From Actinomadura luteofluorescens (GTDB lineage: Bacteria; Actinomycetota; Actinomycetes; Streptosporangiales; Streptosporangiaceae), in the NCBI RefSeq assembly GCF_013409365.1, contig NZ_JACCBA010000001.1:3720001-3784000 (forward strand): a stretch of DNA of 64,000 nt, written 5' to 3'. Numbering within the stretch: the stretch's first letter is position 1; each line of letters starts with the position of its first letter. The position numbers and the translations under genes were made by a program. The notes under the pieces were generated by a model. That model was not told the DNA's origin, did no database searches, and saw only the letters and a list, made by a program, of their open reading frames with translations. Shown piece by piece: positions 21,439 to 31,060 of the stretch.

Positions 21439-22322
21439 TTTTGTTCCGCCCACAGGTCCCGGAGCGACGTCGTCAGGTCGGTGACGGGAGCCCAGCCGAG
21501 CGCCCGGCCGGCGGCACGGATGTCGGCGCGCTGCCACGCCACGCCCGCCGACCGGTCCGAACCCGCGGCGGCCTCCAGCACCCGGCTCCGCGCCCCGGCG
21601 ACGCGCAGCAGCTGCGCCGCGAGGTCCCGCAGCGGCGTGGCCCGCCCGCTGCCGACGTTCAGCACGGCGGGCAGCCCTGCGGGGGCGAGGACGGCGGCGA
21701 CCACCGCGTCGGCGACGTCGCGCACGTCCACGAGGTCGCGGCTCGCGTCGAGCGGCCCCACCCGCACGTCCTCGCCGGTGCCCGCCGCGCGGCGCAGCTC
21801 GGTGGCGAGCCGGCCGGCCAGCGTGGTGCCGGGGGCGCCGGGCCCGACGGGGTTGAACACCCGCAGGACGACGGCGTCGAGCCCGGTCGCGGCGCGGACG
21901 AGTTCCGTCCCGGCCAGCTTCGTGACCCCGTACGGGCCGAGGGGGCGCGGCGGCGCGAGCTCCGAGACGGGCGTGCCCTGCTCGACGTGCCCGTACTCGG
22001 CGGCCGAGCCGAGATGCACGAGCCGGACGCCCTCCGGCGCCGCCGCCACCCCCGCGAGGAGGTTCGCGACGGCGACGACGTTGCTCCGGACGAGGTCCGC
22101 CGGGGAGCCGTGCGTGGCACCGGCGCAGTTGACGACCGCGTCCGGTGCGGCGCGCCGGACGGCCGCCGCCACGTCGCCGGGGCCGGCGGTCAGGTCCAGC
22201 GGCAGGCCGCCGAGCCCTGGGGACCGTCCGGCCGCGACGACGTCGAGTCCGGCGGCGGCCGCCCGCGCCCGGACGTGCCGGCCGACGAACCCCGTCGCGC
22301 CGACCAGCAGGATCCGGCTCAT
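21435..22322 (-). CDS. NAD(P)-dependent sugar-nucleotide epimerase/reductase
   Basis: A 295-residue extended short-chain dehydrogenase. Visible are the dinucleotide loop GATGFVGRH at residues 8-16, a serine region HLGSAAEYG and the catalytic YGVTK. The substrate domain carries [12 protein letters not shown] and [16 protein letters not shown], as in GDP-4-keto-6-deoxymannose and TDP-4-keto-6-deoxyhexose reductases. Probably converts an activated 4-keto sugar made by the LegB-like dehydratase encoded two genes upstream. ATG 22322 overlaps the stop of the nucleotidyltransferase gene (ATGA), and its own stop overlaps the ATG of the first repeat unit. Confidence 0.85.
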   Translation of the reverse strand: MSRILLVGATGFVGRHVRARAAAAGLDVVAAGRSPGLGGLPLDLTAGPGDVAAAVRRAAPDAVVNCAGATHGSPADLVRSNVVAVANLLAGVAAAPEGVRLVHLGSAAEYGHVEQGTPVSELAPPRPLGPYGVTKLAGTELVRAATGLDAVVLRVFNPVGPGAPGTTLAGRLATELRRAAGTGEDVRVGPLDASRDLVDVRDVADAVVAAVLAPAGLPAVLNVGSGRATPLRDLAAQLLRVAGARSRVLEAAAGSDRSAGVAWQRADIRAAGRALGWAPVTDLTTSLRDLWAEQK

Positions 22323-23053
22323 GACGGCCGGGAGGCCGGGACGCGGCCCTCCAGCAGTTGCGGGCGCAGCGCGGGGAACTCGGCGTTGGCCCGGTCGTAG
22401 TCGGCGGGCCGGCCGATGTCGAGCCAGTATCCGTCGAACCGGTACTCGCGCGGATGGCGCCCGGCCGCCAGCAGGTCGAGGACGAGCTCGTCGAACCCGA
22501 GCGGGAACCCCGGTTCGTACCCGGCGAGCGCGGCGGCCGACACCCCGTACACGCCCATGCTGACCTGGTAGTCGAGCGTGGGCTTCTCGGCGAACTCGAC
22601 GACCCGCCCGTCGACGGTGGTGAGGACGCCGAAGTCGATGTCGACCTTGCGCGCGTAGGTGGCGACGGTCAGCAGGGGCCGGGTCGCCCGGTGCTCGTCC
22701 AGCAGCCCGGCGAAGTCGAGGTCGGTGAGGACGTCGCCGTTGGTCACCAGGAACTCGTCGGGGAGCCGGTCCCGCATGGTCAGCAGCGGTCCGATGGTGC
22801 CGAGCGGCGCCTCCTCGGAGGCGTAGTCGACGCGCAGCCCCCAGCGGCTCCCGTCACCGACGTAGGAGCGGATCAGGTGCCCGAGATGCCCGATGGCCAG
22901 CGTCACGGTGGTGAACCCCTGCCGGGACAGCTGGTGCAGCAGGATCTCCAGGATGGAGTACTCGTCGCCTATGGGGACGAGCGGCTTCGGAAGGGTCGTC
23001 GTGTACGGGCGCAGCCGCACTCCCTTGCCGCCCGCGAGGATGACGGCGTGCAT
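22319..23053 (-). CDS. Sugar-1-phosphate nucleotidyltransferase
   Basis: A 244-residue enzyme of the RmlA/HddC type, which activates a sugar-1-phosphate with an NTP. The signature [23 protein letters not shown] lies at residues 6-28, followed by [13 protein letters not shown] (metal-binding Asp), [19 protein letters not shown] and [20 protein letters not shown]. The length is that of the catalytic domain alone, without a left-handed helix domain. It is placed between the dehydratase and the reductase/epimerase, so the three should make one NDP-deoxysugar for the operon's glycan. The sugar cannot be read from sequence. Confidence 0.88.
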   Translation of the reverse strand: MHAVILAGGKGVRLRPYTTTLPKPLVPIGDEYSILEILLHQLSRQGFTTVTLAIGHLGHLIRSYVGDGSRWGLRVDYASEEAPLGTIGPLLTMRDRLPDEFLVTNGDVLTDLDFAGLLDEHRATRPLLTVATYARKVDIDFGVLTTVDGRVVEFAEKPTLDYQVSMGVYGVSAAALAGYEPGFPLGFDELVLDLLAAGRHPREYRFDGYWLDIGRPADYDRANAEFPALRPQLLEGRVPASRPS

Positions 23054-23068
23054 GATGACGGTGCCTCA

Positions 23069-24064
23069 CTAGATGGTGTAGGTGGACGTTCGGTAGCGCG
23101 CCAGGTTGGCGGGGTCGAGGAACCATTCGACGGTCTGTTTGAGGCCCTCTTCGAGGGTGTGCCGGTGCCGCCAGCCGGTGACGCGGCGCAGCCGGCCGCT
23201 GTCGCAGACGAGCCGCATCACCTCCGACGCGGCCGGGCGCTCGCGGTCGGCGGCGCACCGGAACTCGGGGTCGGCGCCCATCAGGCCGGCGATGGTGCGG
23301 GCGAGCCGGCCCATGGAGATCTCCACGCCGGTGCCGGAGTTGAACGTGCCGCCGACGACGTCCCCGGCGGGCGCCGTGCCGAGCGCGACGAACGCCTCGG
23401 CGGTGTCGCGGACGAAGGTGAAGTCGCGGGTCGGTTCGAGCGCCCCGACCTCGACGGCCCCGGTCCCGGCGGCGATCTGGGCGACGACGGTGGGGATGAA
23501 CGCGCGGGCGGACTGCCGGGGCCCGAAGGTGTTGAACGGGCGCAGCGTCACGGCGGGCAGGCCGAACGAGGCGTGGTAGCTCTCCACCAGCTTGTCCGCC
23601 GCGATCTTCGTGGCCGCGTACGGGGACTGCGCCTGGAGGGGGTGCGCCTCGTCGATGGGCACGCGCCGCGCCGTTCCGTACGTCTCGCTGGTGGAGGTGT
23701 GGACGAGCCGCGGCGTCTCCTCGTCCCGCACGGCCTCCAGGACGTTCAGGGTCCCGGTGACGTTGGTGTCGACGTAGGAGCGGGGCGCCCGGTAGGAGTA
23801 CGGGATCGCGATCAGCGCGGCCAGGTGGTAGACGGCCTCCGCGCCCCGGACGAGGCCGCGCACCGACGCCGGGTCCCGGACGTCGCCCGGCACCACGTCC
23901 ACCTGCTCCAGCACGCCGGGCGCGACGTCGTCGAGCCAGCCCCAGGACGCGAACGAGTTGTACTGCACCATGGCCCGGACGCGGTGCCCGCGCTCCACGA
24001 GCGCTTCGACCAGGTGGGAGCCGATGAACCCGTCGGCTCCCGTCACGGCGACCGTGTTCTGCAT
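23069..24064 (-). CDS. NAD-dependent 4,6-dehydratase/epimerase, LegB-like
   Basis: A 331-residue extended SDR. The loop GADGFIGSHLVEAL begins near residue 9, followed by the LegB-typical YNSFASWGWLD, the serine region HTSTSETYG and catalytic YAATK. RPFNTFGPRQSARAFIPT and TRDFTFVRDTAEAF complete the substrate side. LegB-type enzymes remove water from UDP-HexNAc or GDP-HexNAc to give 4-keto-6-deoxy intermediates. ATG 24064 starts the Rossmann fold directly. It is 15 bases from the membrane-protein gene upstream and the nucleotidyltransferase gene follows, consistent with one operon. Confidence 0.87.
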   Translation of the reverse strand: MQNTVAVTGADGFIGSHLVEALVERGHRVRAMVQYNSFASWGWLDDVAPGVLEQVDVVPGDVRDPASVRGLVRGAEAVYHLAALIAIPYSYRAPRSYVDTNVTGTLNVLEAVRDEETPRLVHTSTSETYGTARRVPIDEAHPLQAQSPYAATKIAADKLVESYHASFGLPAVTLRPFNTFGPRQSARAFIPTVVAQIAAGTGAVEVGALEPTRDFTFVRDTAEAFVALGTAPAGDVVGGTFNSGTGVEISMGRLARTIAGLMGADPEFRCAADRERPAASEVMRLVCDSGRLRRVTGWRHRHTLEEGLKQTVEWFLDPANLARYRTSTYTI

Positions 24065-24078
24065 CGGTTGTCTGCCCT

Positions 24079-25419
24079 TCATCGATGGGAGGTCGCGCGG
24101 GCCAGGACGCGGCCCGCGTGGGTCGTGAGGAGGACGAGCAGCCCGCACGAGGCGGCGAGCTGGACCGTGGCCGGGGCCGCGTCCGGCAGGGCGAGGGTCG
24201 CCGCGGCCTCGGCGGCCAGGGCGCAGGCGTATCCGGCGAGGGCGGCGCCGACGCGGCCGGTGGCCTGCAGGACGAGGGCCAGGAAGAACGCGCAGCCGAG
24301 CGCGGCGAAACCGCCGAGCGTGACGGCGGTGACGGCCGTGGCGGGCAAGCGGGCGACGACCCCGGCGACGGCGATGATCGCCAGCAGCGCCGCCAGGTAC
24401 TGGACGAGCGCGCGGGCCAGGGCGACGCGGGCGGCGCGGGTGAACGCGGCCATGCCGGTGTGCGAGCGCAGGAGGTGGTGGACGCGCCGGCGGTAGGCGT
24501 ACAGGACCCATTCGGCGCAGCCCATCGACAGTGAGAGCGACAGCACCGCCACCGTCGTGGTCCCCGACGGGACGGGACGGCCCGCCAGCGCGCACAGCAG
24601 CGTGTAGGTCAGCAGCCCGCCGGTCAGCACCCCGAAGAGGGCGAACGGCAGCGCCGCCCTGAGGTCCGCGCGGGTGACCCTGGGGCGTCCGGCGCCGCGC
24701 GTGCGGAGGAGCGCGAGCACGACCGTGGCCGCGAGCGACACCGCCCACGCGCCCCAGACGGCGGCGGGCCGTCCCTCCCCGGCGAGGTAGAGGGTCCCCC
24801 CGGCGACGCCGGGGAGCAGCGCCGGGAGGAGCCAAGCCTCGGCGCCGTCGACCTGCACGGCCGTGGCCGACAGCAGGTAGACCGACAGCCCGGCGGACAG
24901 CGCGGTGGCCATCGTGCCCGCTCCCACGAGGACGCCCGTGCCCACCGTGGCCGGGACGACGACCAGCGTCCCTCCCGCGAGCCCGTACCGCAGGACGCCG
25001 GACGCCGCAGCCCGGTCCATGAGCCCCAGCCGGATGTACCCGAGGTAGGCCGTGCCCTGGCTGAACGCCCAGGACAGCAGCAGCGAGAAGACCAGGAGGA
25101 CGCCCGCGCCCGTCCCGTCCAGCACCTGCGCTCCGGAGACGTAGCAGAGCCCGGGGAGGCCGAACAGCACGCCGCGCAGCAGGTGCCGCAGAGGCTCGGG
25201 CCGCCACGGCGCCTCGGTCCTCTCGGGCGGCGGCGGGCGGCGCGGCGTCCGGGCGTACAGGTCCTCCGCCAGCGCGAACACGTCCGGATGGCCGTAGTCC
25301 TTGGCCGCCTCGTCGTTGATGCCCTCCGCCTCCAGCCCGGCCGTGACCTCCAGCGCGTCGACGGCGCCCGCGCACAGGTCGGCCATGCGCTCGCGCAGGC
25401 CCTCCACCGAGGCGCTCAC
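24079..25419 (-). CDS. PelG-like polytopic membrane protein
   Basis: A 446-residue membrane protein. About 80 soluble residues (VDALEVTAGLEAEGINDEAAKDYGHPDVFALAEDLY, then a proline-rich linker) precede 10-12 hydrophobic helices. Size, topology and position directly after a PelF-like glycosyltransferase gene match PelG, the inner-membrane component that works with PelF in Pel polysaccharide synthesis and export; fungal Gt4C joins equivalent parts in one protein. Direct sequence motifs for PelG are weak, so a flippase or polymerase of another type remains possible. GTG 25419 overlaps the glycosyltransferase stop (GTGA). Confidence 0.7.
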   Translation of the reverse strand: MSASVEGLRERMADLCAGAVDALEVTAGLEAEGINDEAAKDYGHPDVFALAEDLYARTPRRPPPPERTEAPWRPEPLRHLLRGVLFGLPGLCYVSGAQVLDGTGAGVLLVFSLLLSWAFSQGTAYLGYIRLGLMDRAAASGVLRYGLAGGTLVVVPATVGTGVLVGAGTMATALSAGLSVYLLSATAVQVDGAEAWLLPALLPGVAGGTLYLAGEGRPAAVWGAWAVSLAATVVLALLRTRGAGRPRVTRADLRAALPFALFGVLTGGLLTYTLLCALAGRPVPSGTTTVAVLSLSLSMGCAEWVLYAYRRRVHHLLRSHTGMAAFTRAARVALARALVQYLAALLAIIAVAGVVARLPATAVTAVTLGGFAALGCAFFLALVLQATGRVGAALAGYACALAAEAAATLALPDAAPATVQLAASCGLLVLLTTHAGRVLARATSHR

Positions 25420-26864
25420 GCCGGCCTCGCCTCGGCCGCGGGGCGGTGCGCGCCGCCGGGCGCGCGGAGCCCCGCGTAGATCTCCCGGAACGCGTCGATC
25501 GCGCGGTCGACGGTGAACAGTTCGAGCGCCCGCTCCCGCGCGGCGCGGCCGAGGCGCCGCCGCGCCACCTCGTCCCCGAGCAGCCGCAGGCACGCGTCCG
25601 CCATCTGGCGGGGCGCGCGCGGCGGGACGACCAGGCCGGTGTCGGCGACCGCCTCCCGCACCCCGCCGACGTCGGTCGCGACGGTCGCGCGGCCGCAGGT
25701 CATCGCCTCGATCAGCGTGTAGGGGAAGCCTTCGGAGATGCTCGACAGGACGACCACCGTGCCCGCCGCGTAGGCGTCGCGGATGTCGTCGACCCGCCCC
25801 TCGAACGTCGCCTGCCCGGCGATGCCGAGGTCGGCGACGAGCTCCTCGCAGCGGGCGCGGTACCGCTCCCCGCCGGACGGGGTGCCGCCGAACATCCGCA
25901 GCCGCGCCTCCGGCAGTTCCTCCCGGACCAGCGCGAACGCCCGGATCAGCGTCTCCAGGTCCTTGATCGGGTCGACGCGCCCCGCCCAGCTGAGGGTGGG
26001 GCCGGCGGGTTCGGCACCGGCCGCCGGGAAGCTCGCCGGGTCCACGCCGTTGTAGACCGTCTCCATGTTCGCGGGGTCGGCGCCGCACCTCACCTCCCAC
26101 CGCTGGTTGTAGAGGTTGGCGGGGGTGAGCAGGTCGGCCGAGCGGTAGCCCGCGGCGCACAGCAGGCGCATGAAGCCGAGCACCGCCGCCTTCACCGGAT
26201 GGGAGAACGGCGACCGCCGCATCCCGATATAGCGTTCCCGCAGGTAGATGCCGTGTTCGGTGAGGCACAGCGGGGTCCCGTAGGTCCATTTCGCGGCGAG
26301 GCCGGGCAGCACGGGGATGCCGTTGGACACCGCGTGCGTCACGTCGGCGCGCGGCGGCGGGACCGTCAGCGGGCGCAGCAGGTGCTCCAGCAGGTCGATC
26401 GCCGTGAGCGCGTCGTGGACGGTGGGCCGGACGCCGATCCGGTCGAACTCGTCCGCGCGGGCCGTCCAGGCGTCCATGAGCCAGCGGACGGGCCCCTCGG
26501 CGCGCATCGCCGCCCCGAGGTCGCTCGTCCGCCCGAACTCGAACAGCCCGCGCAGGATGTGGGGGAACACGTCCGCGTCCCGGGAGGGGGCGAGGACCGC
26601 CTCGAGGAAGGAGCGGAAGAGCCGCTCGAACCGGCGGGCCGCGCCGCGGGACGGGGGCCGCCCTCCGGACGGCCCCCACATCGGCACGGACTCGGCGGTC
26701 ACGTGAGCGGGAAGGTCCCAGACCACCGGTTCCGAGCCGGTGGTCGTGAGCGCCCGGACGTGGAAGGCATGCTCCGGCATGCCCTGGACGAGCTGGTCGC
26801 ACCAGACGCTCACGCCACCGTAGTTGTGCGGATACGTTCCCTCCGTCACCAGGGTGATCTCCAA
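25416..26864 (-). CDS. PelF-like family 4 glycosyltransferase
   Basis: A 482-residue GT-B retaining glycosyltransferase. The N-terminal ITLVTEGTYPHNYGGVSVWCDQLV is the PelF hallmark, as are TEHGIYLRERYI and VYNGVDPASF; the C-terminal domain carries WAGRVDPIKDLETLI and the nucleotide-binding SEGFPYTLIEAM. PelF uses UDP-GlcNAc/GalNAc to polymerise a hexosamine exopolysaccharide in the cytosol. TTG 26864 is chosen: it lies two bases after the deacetylase stop with GGAG upstream. No other start fits the conserved N-terminus. The next gene is the PelG-like membrane protein, in the order seen in pel loci. Confidence 0.9.
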   Translation of the reverse strand: MEITLVTEGTYPHNYGGVSVWCDQLVQGMPEHAFHVRALTTTGSEPVVWDLPAHVTAESVPMWGPSGGRPPSRGAARRFERLFRSFLEAVLAPSRDADVFPHILRGLFEFGRTSDLGAAMRAEGPVRWLMDAWTARADEFDRIGVRPTVHDALTAIDLLEHLLRPLTVPPPRADVTHAVSNGIPVLPGLAAKWTYGTPLCLTEHGIYLRERYIGMRRSPFSHPVKAAVLGFMRLLCAAGYRSADLLTPANLYNQRWEVRCGADPANMETVYNGVDPASFPAAGAEPAGPTLSWAGRVDPIKDLETLIRAFALVREELPEARLRMFGGTPSGGERYRARCEELVADLGIAGQATFEGRVDDIRDAYAAGTVVVLSSISEGFPYTLIEAMTCGRATVATDVGGVREAVADTGLVVPPRAPRQMADACLRLLGDEVARRRLGRAARERALELFTVDRAIDAFREIYAGLRAPGGAHRPAAEARPA

Positions 26865-26866
26865 CG

Positions 26867-28867
26867 TCAGGCTCCGGGCGGGGTGAGGGTGACGTCCCCG
26901 GTCCGGTAGTCCGAGCGCTCGCCCGCGTAGGCCCGGCCGAACGGCGCCCCGCCCTCCTGGGTGCCCTCCGGCATGGTGACCGGCACGTCGAGGCCGTCGG
27001 GCGCCCTGACCGTGACCTTGCCGTCCTGCAGGTGGGCGGTGACGTCGGCGCCGCTCTTGAGCGCGGCGCGCCACGCGTCCTGGCGGAGCAGTTCGGCGCC
27101 CGCCGCCGACATCGGGACGTTCGTCACCGGGGTGTCGTCGGCGAACACCGCGCGGTAGTCGGCGAGGACCCGGTCGAGCAGCGTGTAGAGGATGCGGCCC
27201 TCGGTGAGGTTCGACTGGTGCGCGTAGTGCGGGCGCGGGTCGTTGCCCAGGATGTGCGACAGCGTGATCCGCGTGTCGGTCGGGACGATGTGCGAGGTGA
27301 ACCCGGTGGCGGGGTCCAGCGGCGTGATGCACGTCGTCGTGTCGGGATGGTCCTCGCACAGGCCGCTGCCGCCGTCGGCGCGGCGCGTGTAGATGTAGTT
27401 GTACTCGTCGACCTCCTCGGCTTCCGTCGCGACGTTGAAGAAGACGCTGAGCGGATGGCGCGGGACCGTCCGCACGCTCCCGAGCTCCCGCTGCCCGCTC
27501 TCGCGGGAGGCGTCGCCCGCCGTCCACCTGACGCCGGCACCGGCCAGCGCGGACGCCAGGTTGGGGTTGTCGTCGGGCTGCTGCGGCAGGATCCGCAGCC
27601 CCGAGTGCTCGCCGGTGACCAGCTCGTCGGTGTCGAGTGAGATGCCGTGGGCGGTCGCCCAGTCGATGTTCTTGGTGACCTCCTTCCTGATGTCGTCGGC
27701 GCCGACGTAGAGGGTCTCGCCGGTCGCCGGGTCCTTCACGCACGTCCACGGCCGGATGCGCAGGTCCTGTTGGCAGCCGAGGAAGGCGTGGCCGAAGGTG
27801 TGGTTCACCCAGCGGAACTTTCCGCGGGCCGCGACGAAGGCGTCGGCGAGGGGGTCGCCGCCCTTCTCGCGTATCTCGTCGTCGCTGCCGTCGCCGTTGA
27901 ACGCCAGGTCGAGGGCGAACCCTCGCCGCGTCTGCCACTGGTCGGCGAACGCGACGTCCTCGGGCTTCATGCGGATCTCTTCGGTGAACGTGGGGCCCTG
28001 GCAGTCCTCTCCGGGCGTGCAGTCGTCCTCGGTGCTCCACCGCGAGTCCGGCAGGAACACGTCGTCGACGTGGACGCCGAAGTAGTTGCGGCTGTAGCCG
28101 AGGTGCACGCCCTTGGTCAGCCAGGTGACGATGCCGTGGCCGATCGTCCGGAACTGCCACTGGTCGCTGTTGGCGCTGAAGGTGAGGACCAGCTCGCTGC
28201 GCCCGTCGTGGTTGTAGACGCCGCCGAGCGTGCCCGTCTTTCCCTGGACGGTCCCGGTGAGGAACGTCTGGAACGACGTCCCGGTCGCGGGGTCGTCCGG
28301 CAGGGGCGTCGCCAGGAAGCCGTAGCTCTCGCCGACGTCGGCGGCGTTGTCGTCGAACCTCACGGGGCCGCGCAGGTAGCGGAACGCGTCGCCGCGCCCG
28401 GCGTCGGTGACCTGGGCGGTGGTGCCGTCCAGGTTGCCGGAGTAGCCCGGCGTGTTCATCCCGACCGTGGAGGACGGGTACACGTAGGAGTCGAGCTGGC
28501 GGATCCCGAACCGCTTCTCGTAGTCGGCGAGAACGGTCATCTCGGCGGTGTTGGAGAACGGTGCCGCGTTGGGCAGCACGACCGCCTGGTACTTGGCGCG
28601 CGGCGCACCGTCGACGGTGCCGGACAGGAACGCCTCGTCGATCACCGGCCGGCCGGAGTCGCGCAGATCGACGGTCGTGTGGGGGACGCCCTCGGCCTTC
28701 AGCTGGTCCGCGGCGGCCGACACCGAGGCGCCGCCGTCGGTGACGACGAGCACCCGCAGGTCGACGCGGGGGCCCGCGGCGGAAGCCGGGGGCTGCGGGC
28801 CGAGGGCCAGGGCGGTCGCTGCCAGCGCCCCGAGGACGCCGAGAGCGGGACGGCGGAGGACGCTCAC
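26867..28867 (-). CDS. Secreted polysaccharide deacetylase-like protein (Agd3/CE18-like)
   Basis: A 666-residue exported protein, first gene of the operon. After a signal peptide (VLRRPALGVLGALAATALALGP…SAAG) comes a ~270-residue β-rich N-terminal part, then a deacetylase-like region with the metal-binding DD of NYFGVHVDDVFLPDSRW, the histidine motif NHTFGHAFLGC and a late LSHILGNDPRPHYAHQSNL. This order matches Agd3 (CE18), which partially deacetylates fungal galactosaminogalactan, and is functionally parallel to PelA. GTG 28867 with GGGAGG at close spacing is the start. The exact family assignment rests on motif recognition and should be confirmed by profile search. Confidence 0.75.
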   Translation of the reverse strand: MSVLRRPALGVLGALAATALALGPQPPASAAGPRVDLRVLVVTDGGASVSAAADQLKAEGVPHTTVDLRDSGRPVIDEAFLSGTVDGAPRAKYQAVVLPNAAPFSNTAEMTVLADYEKRFGIRQLDSYVYPSSTVGMNTPGYSGNLDGTTAQVTDAGRGDAFRYLRGPVRFDDNAADVGESYGFLATPLPDDPATGTSFQTFLTGTVQGKTGTLGGVYNHDGRSELVLTFSANSDQWQFRTIGHGIVTWLTKGVHLGYSRNYFGVHVDDVFLPDSRWSTEDDCTPGEDCQGPTFTEEIRMKPEDVAFADQWQTRRGFALDLAFNGDGSDDEIREKGGDPLADAFVAARGKFRWVNHTFGHAFLGCQQDLRIRPWTCVKDPATGETLYVGADDIRKEVTKNIDWATAHGISLDTDELVTGEHSGLRILPQQPDDNPNLASALAGAGVRWTAGDASRESGQRELGSVRTVPRHPLSVFFNVATEAEEVDEYNYIYTRRADGGSGLCEDHPDTTTCITPLDPATGFTSHIVPTDTRITLSHILGNDPRPHYAHQSNLTEGRILYTLLDRVLADYRAVFADDTPVTNVPMSAAGAELLRQDAWRAALKSGADVTAHLQDGKVTVRAPDGLDVPVTMPEGTQEGGAPFGRAYAGERSDYRTGDVTLTPPGA

Positions 28868-29081
28868 CGGGCCTCCCGGAGCACGCGACGACGGCGACTG
28901 AATTTCAACACCGTTCACATCCCGAATAGAAAAGGCAATTGGTTCTTTCGAACCGGACGACCAGAGCATGCGGGACCGCAACGGGCAAGTAAAGGCGGGA
29001 GGGGTCCCGTCTTGGACCGGGACCGGTCCTAGGACTCCGCGGGGCCTGCGGATATCGGTTTACCGCGGCCCGTGATCGGCC

Positions 29082-29774
29082 TTAGGGGATGTCCGCACCG
29101 CCGCCGGCGGGCGCCGGGCGCAATTCCCGCCAGCGGGCGATGGCGTGCTCGCGGCCCGCCGCGCCCAGCCGCCTGTAGATCTGGTGCGCGTGGTTCTTCA
29201 CGGTCTTCTCGGCGATGACCAGGCGCCGCGCGATCTGCCGGTTGGTCAGCCCGGCGGCGATCAGGTCCAGGATCTCGGCCTCCCGGGCCGTCAGCCCGGG
29301 GCCCTGCCGGTCCGGCGGGAGCCGCCGCGTCCCGTCGTGCAGCCAGCGCACGAGCGCGGTGACCGCCGGCGGGGACAGCGACGACTCCCCGCGCCCGGCC
29401 GCGAGCAGCACGTCCGCGAGGTCCGCCGGTTCGAAGTGGCCGTAGGTCAGGCAGCCGTGCGCCCCGGCGGCGAGGACCTGCACGAGGACGTGCGGGTCCT
29501 GCGTCGCGGTCACCACGACGATCCGGACGGCCGCCGCGGCGCGGGCCAGCCGCCCGACGGCGCCCGGGTGCGGCGGCGAGGCGTCCAGCAGCACCACGTC
29601 GGGCGCGTGGTCGCGGACGGCGGCCGGGGCGCGGTCGGCGGGCGCGCCGCCGGCGACGGCCACGTGCGGCACCGGGTCCAGCAGCGCCGCGAACCCGATC
29701 CGGGAGACAGGATTGTCACTGACAATCAGAACCCGAACCGATTTCGATTCGGGCTCCGGACCGGAAGTGGACAT
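29082..29774 (-). CDS. Orphan LuxR-type response regulator
   Basis: A 230-residue two-domain regulator. The receiver domain has D20 and a phosphorylatable-position D64 (VVLLDAS) but where a conserved Lys is expected (GARGYLLK-like) the sequence reads GAHGCLTYGH, so normal phosphorylation signalling is doubtful. A GerE/LuxR helix-turn-helix follows (LTAREAEILDLIAAGLTNRQIARRLVIAEKTVKNHAHQIYRRL). No sensor kinase is adjacent. It lies between the exopolysaccharide operon and maleylacetate reductase; either could be a target but nothing here proves it. ATG 29774 is used. Confidence 0.85.
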   Translation of the reverse strand: MSTSGPEPESKSVRVLIVSDNPVSRIGFAALLDPVPHVAVAGGAPADRAPAAVRDHAPDVVLLDASPPHPGAVGRLARAAAAVRIVVVTATQDPHVLVQVLAAGAHGCLTYGHFEPADLADVLLAAGRGESSLSPPAVTALVRWLHDGTRRLPPDRQGPGLTAREAEILDLIAAGLTNRQIARRLVIAEKTVKNHAHQIYRRLGAAGREHAIARWRELRPAPAGGGADIP

Positions 29775-29870
29775 ACGCTAAGAATAGAGGATTCCATTGA
29801 CCGTCCCCTTGACCGTAGGAGGACAGCGGCTCGCATTCGAACATTGCGAGGAATATTCGCTACCGGCCGC

Positions 29871-30914
29871 TCACCACATCGCGTCGAGCAGTTCCGCGAC
29901 CGCGTCGGCGTCCGGCGGCCGGGGGTTGGGATAGGGGTCGGCGGCCACCCGCGCGGCCATCTCGGGGAGCCGTTCGCGGGGGACGCCGAGGGCCGACAGG
30001 CGGGTCGGGCCCCGGTGCGCCCGGGCCAGCGCGGCGACGACCGCGACCGGGTCCGGCCCGGCCACCCGGGCCAGCCGGGCCGAGGCGGCGGGCGCCGACG
30101 GCAGGTTGAACGCCATGACGTGCGCCAGCAGCATCGTGTGCAGTTCGGCGTGCGGGAGGCCGAACGCGCCGCCGAGGACGTGCGCGAGCTGGTGGTGCAG
30201 CCCCATCCGCGTCTGCGCCAGGCAGGTCCCGGCCAGCCACGCGGCGGACTGGAGGCGCGCGCGCCCCTGCTGCCCGGTCAGGTCGTCCAGCACCTCGGGC
30301 AGCGCGCCGAGGATGCCGGCGGCGGCCTCGGTCGCCAGGGCGTCCGTGACCATCGTGGCGTCCGGCGCCCACAGGGCCTCGACGGCATGGGCGAGCGCGT
30401 TCATCGCACTGGTGCGGGTCAGCCCGGACGGCATGCCCAGGGTGAGCCGGGGGTCGTAGACGACCGTCCCGGGTGCCAGCGTCGCGGCGCGGCGCGTGGT
30501 CTTCACGCCGTCCTCGGTCTCCCCCAGCACGGGCGTCATCTCCGAGCCGGCGTAGGTGGTCGGCACCGCGACCTGCGGCATCCCCGTCCGCGCCGACACC
30601 GCCTTGGCCAGGCCGATCGCGGATCCGCCGCCGACCGTGACGACGCAGTCCGCGCCCGCGGCCGCCTCCAGGGCCCGCGCCGTCACGGCGACGGGGGTGT
30701 GCGGCGCCGGACGGTCGAACCGCGCGGCGAGCCGGGCCCCGAGCGCCCCGGCGATCCGGTCGGCGGGCCCGGCGGCGGACGGCGCCGCGACCAGCAGCAC
30801 CCTCCCCGCCCCGATCCGCGCGACCTCGCCGGCGACGAGATCGCTCGCTCCCGGCCCGATCAGGACGCGGGACGGGAGCGTCTCGTGGACGACGACCTCG
30901 TCCGCACTGCTCAT
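29871..30914 (-). CDS. Maleylacetate reductase (iron-containing alcohol dehydrogenase family)
   Basis: A 347-residue enzyme expected to reduce maleylacetate to β-ketoadipate in hydroxyquinol/resorcinol-type aromatic degradation. Visible are LPSRVLIGPGAS near the start, the nucleotide-binding VTVGGGSAIGLAKA, VPTTYAGSEMTPV, and the metal-binding His region MNALAHAVEALWAPD with GLHHQLAHVLGGAFGLPHAE. Length is normal. It is encoded near a MarR gene, an amidohydrolase/decarboxylase and a P450 unit, which suggests a catabolic neighbourhood, though ring-cleavage genes are not in the window. Confidence 0.85.
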   Translation of the reverse strand: MSSADEVVVHETLPSRVLIGPGASDLVAGEVARIGAGRVLLVAAPSAAGPADRIAGALGARLAARFDRPAPHTPVAVTARALEAAAGADCVVTVGGGSAIGLAKAVSARTGMPQVAVPTTYAGSEMTPVLGETEDGVKTTRRAATLAPGTVVYDPRLTLGMPSGLTRTSAMNALAHAVEALWAPDATMVTDALATEAAAGILGALPEVLDDLTGQQGRARLQSAAWLAGTCLAQTRMGLHHQLAHVLGGAFGLPHAELHTMLLAHVMAFNLPSAPAASARLARVAGPDPVAVVAALARAHRGPTRLSALGVPRERLPEMAARVAADPYPNPRPPDADAVAELLDAMW

Positions 30915-31060
30915 GACGACCGGCCCGGCAAAAAGATCATGTGCACTCTCCCGTACGGCGCTGCCGCCTTGTCTACCGCGTGACCTCTCTCTTACTCAGC
31001 GCCATGGCCTTCGCATACGACACTCTCCCTTCCGCGACGCCGTCCCGGCGGCGGTTCGGC

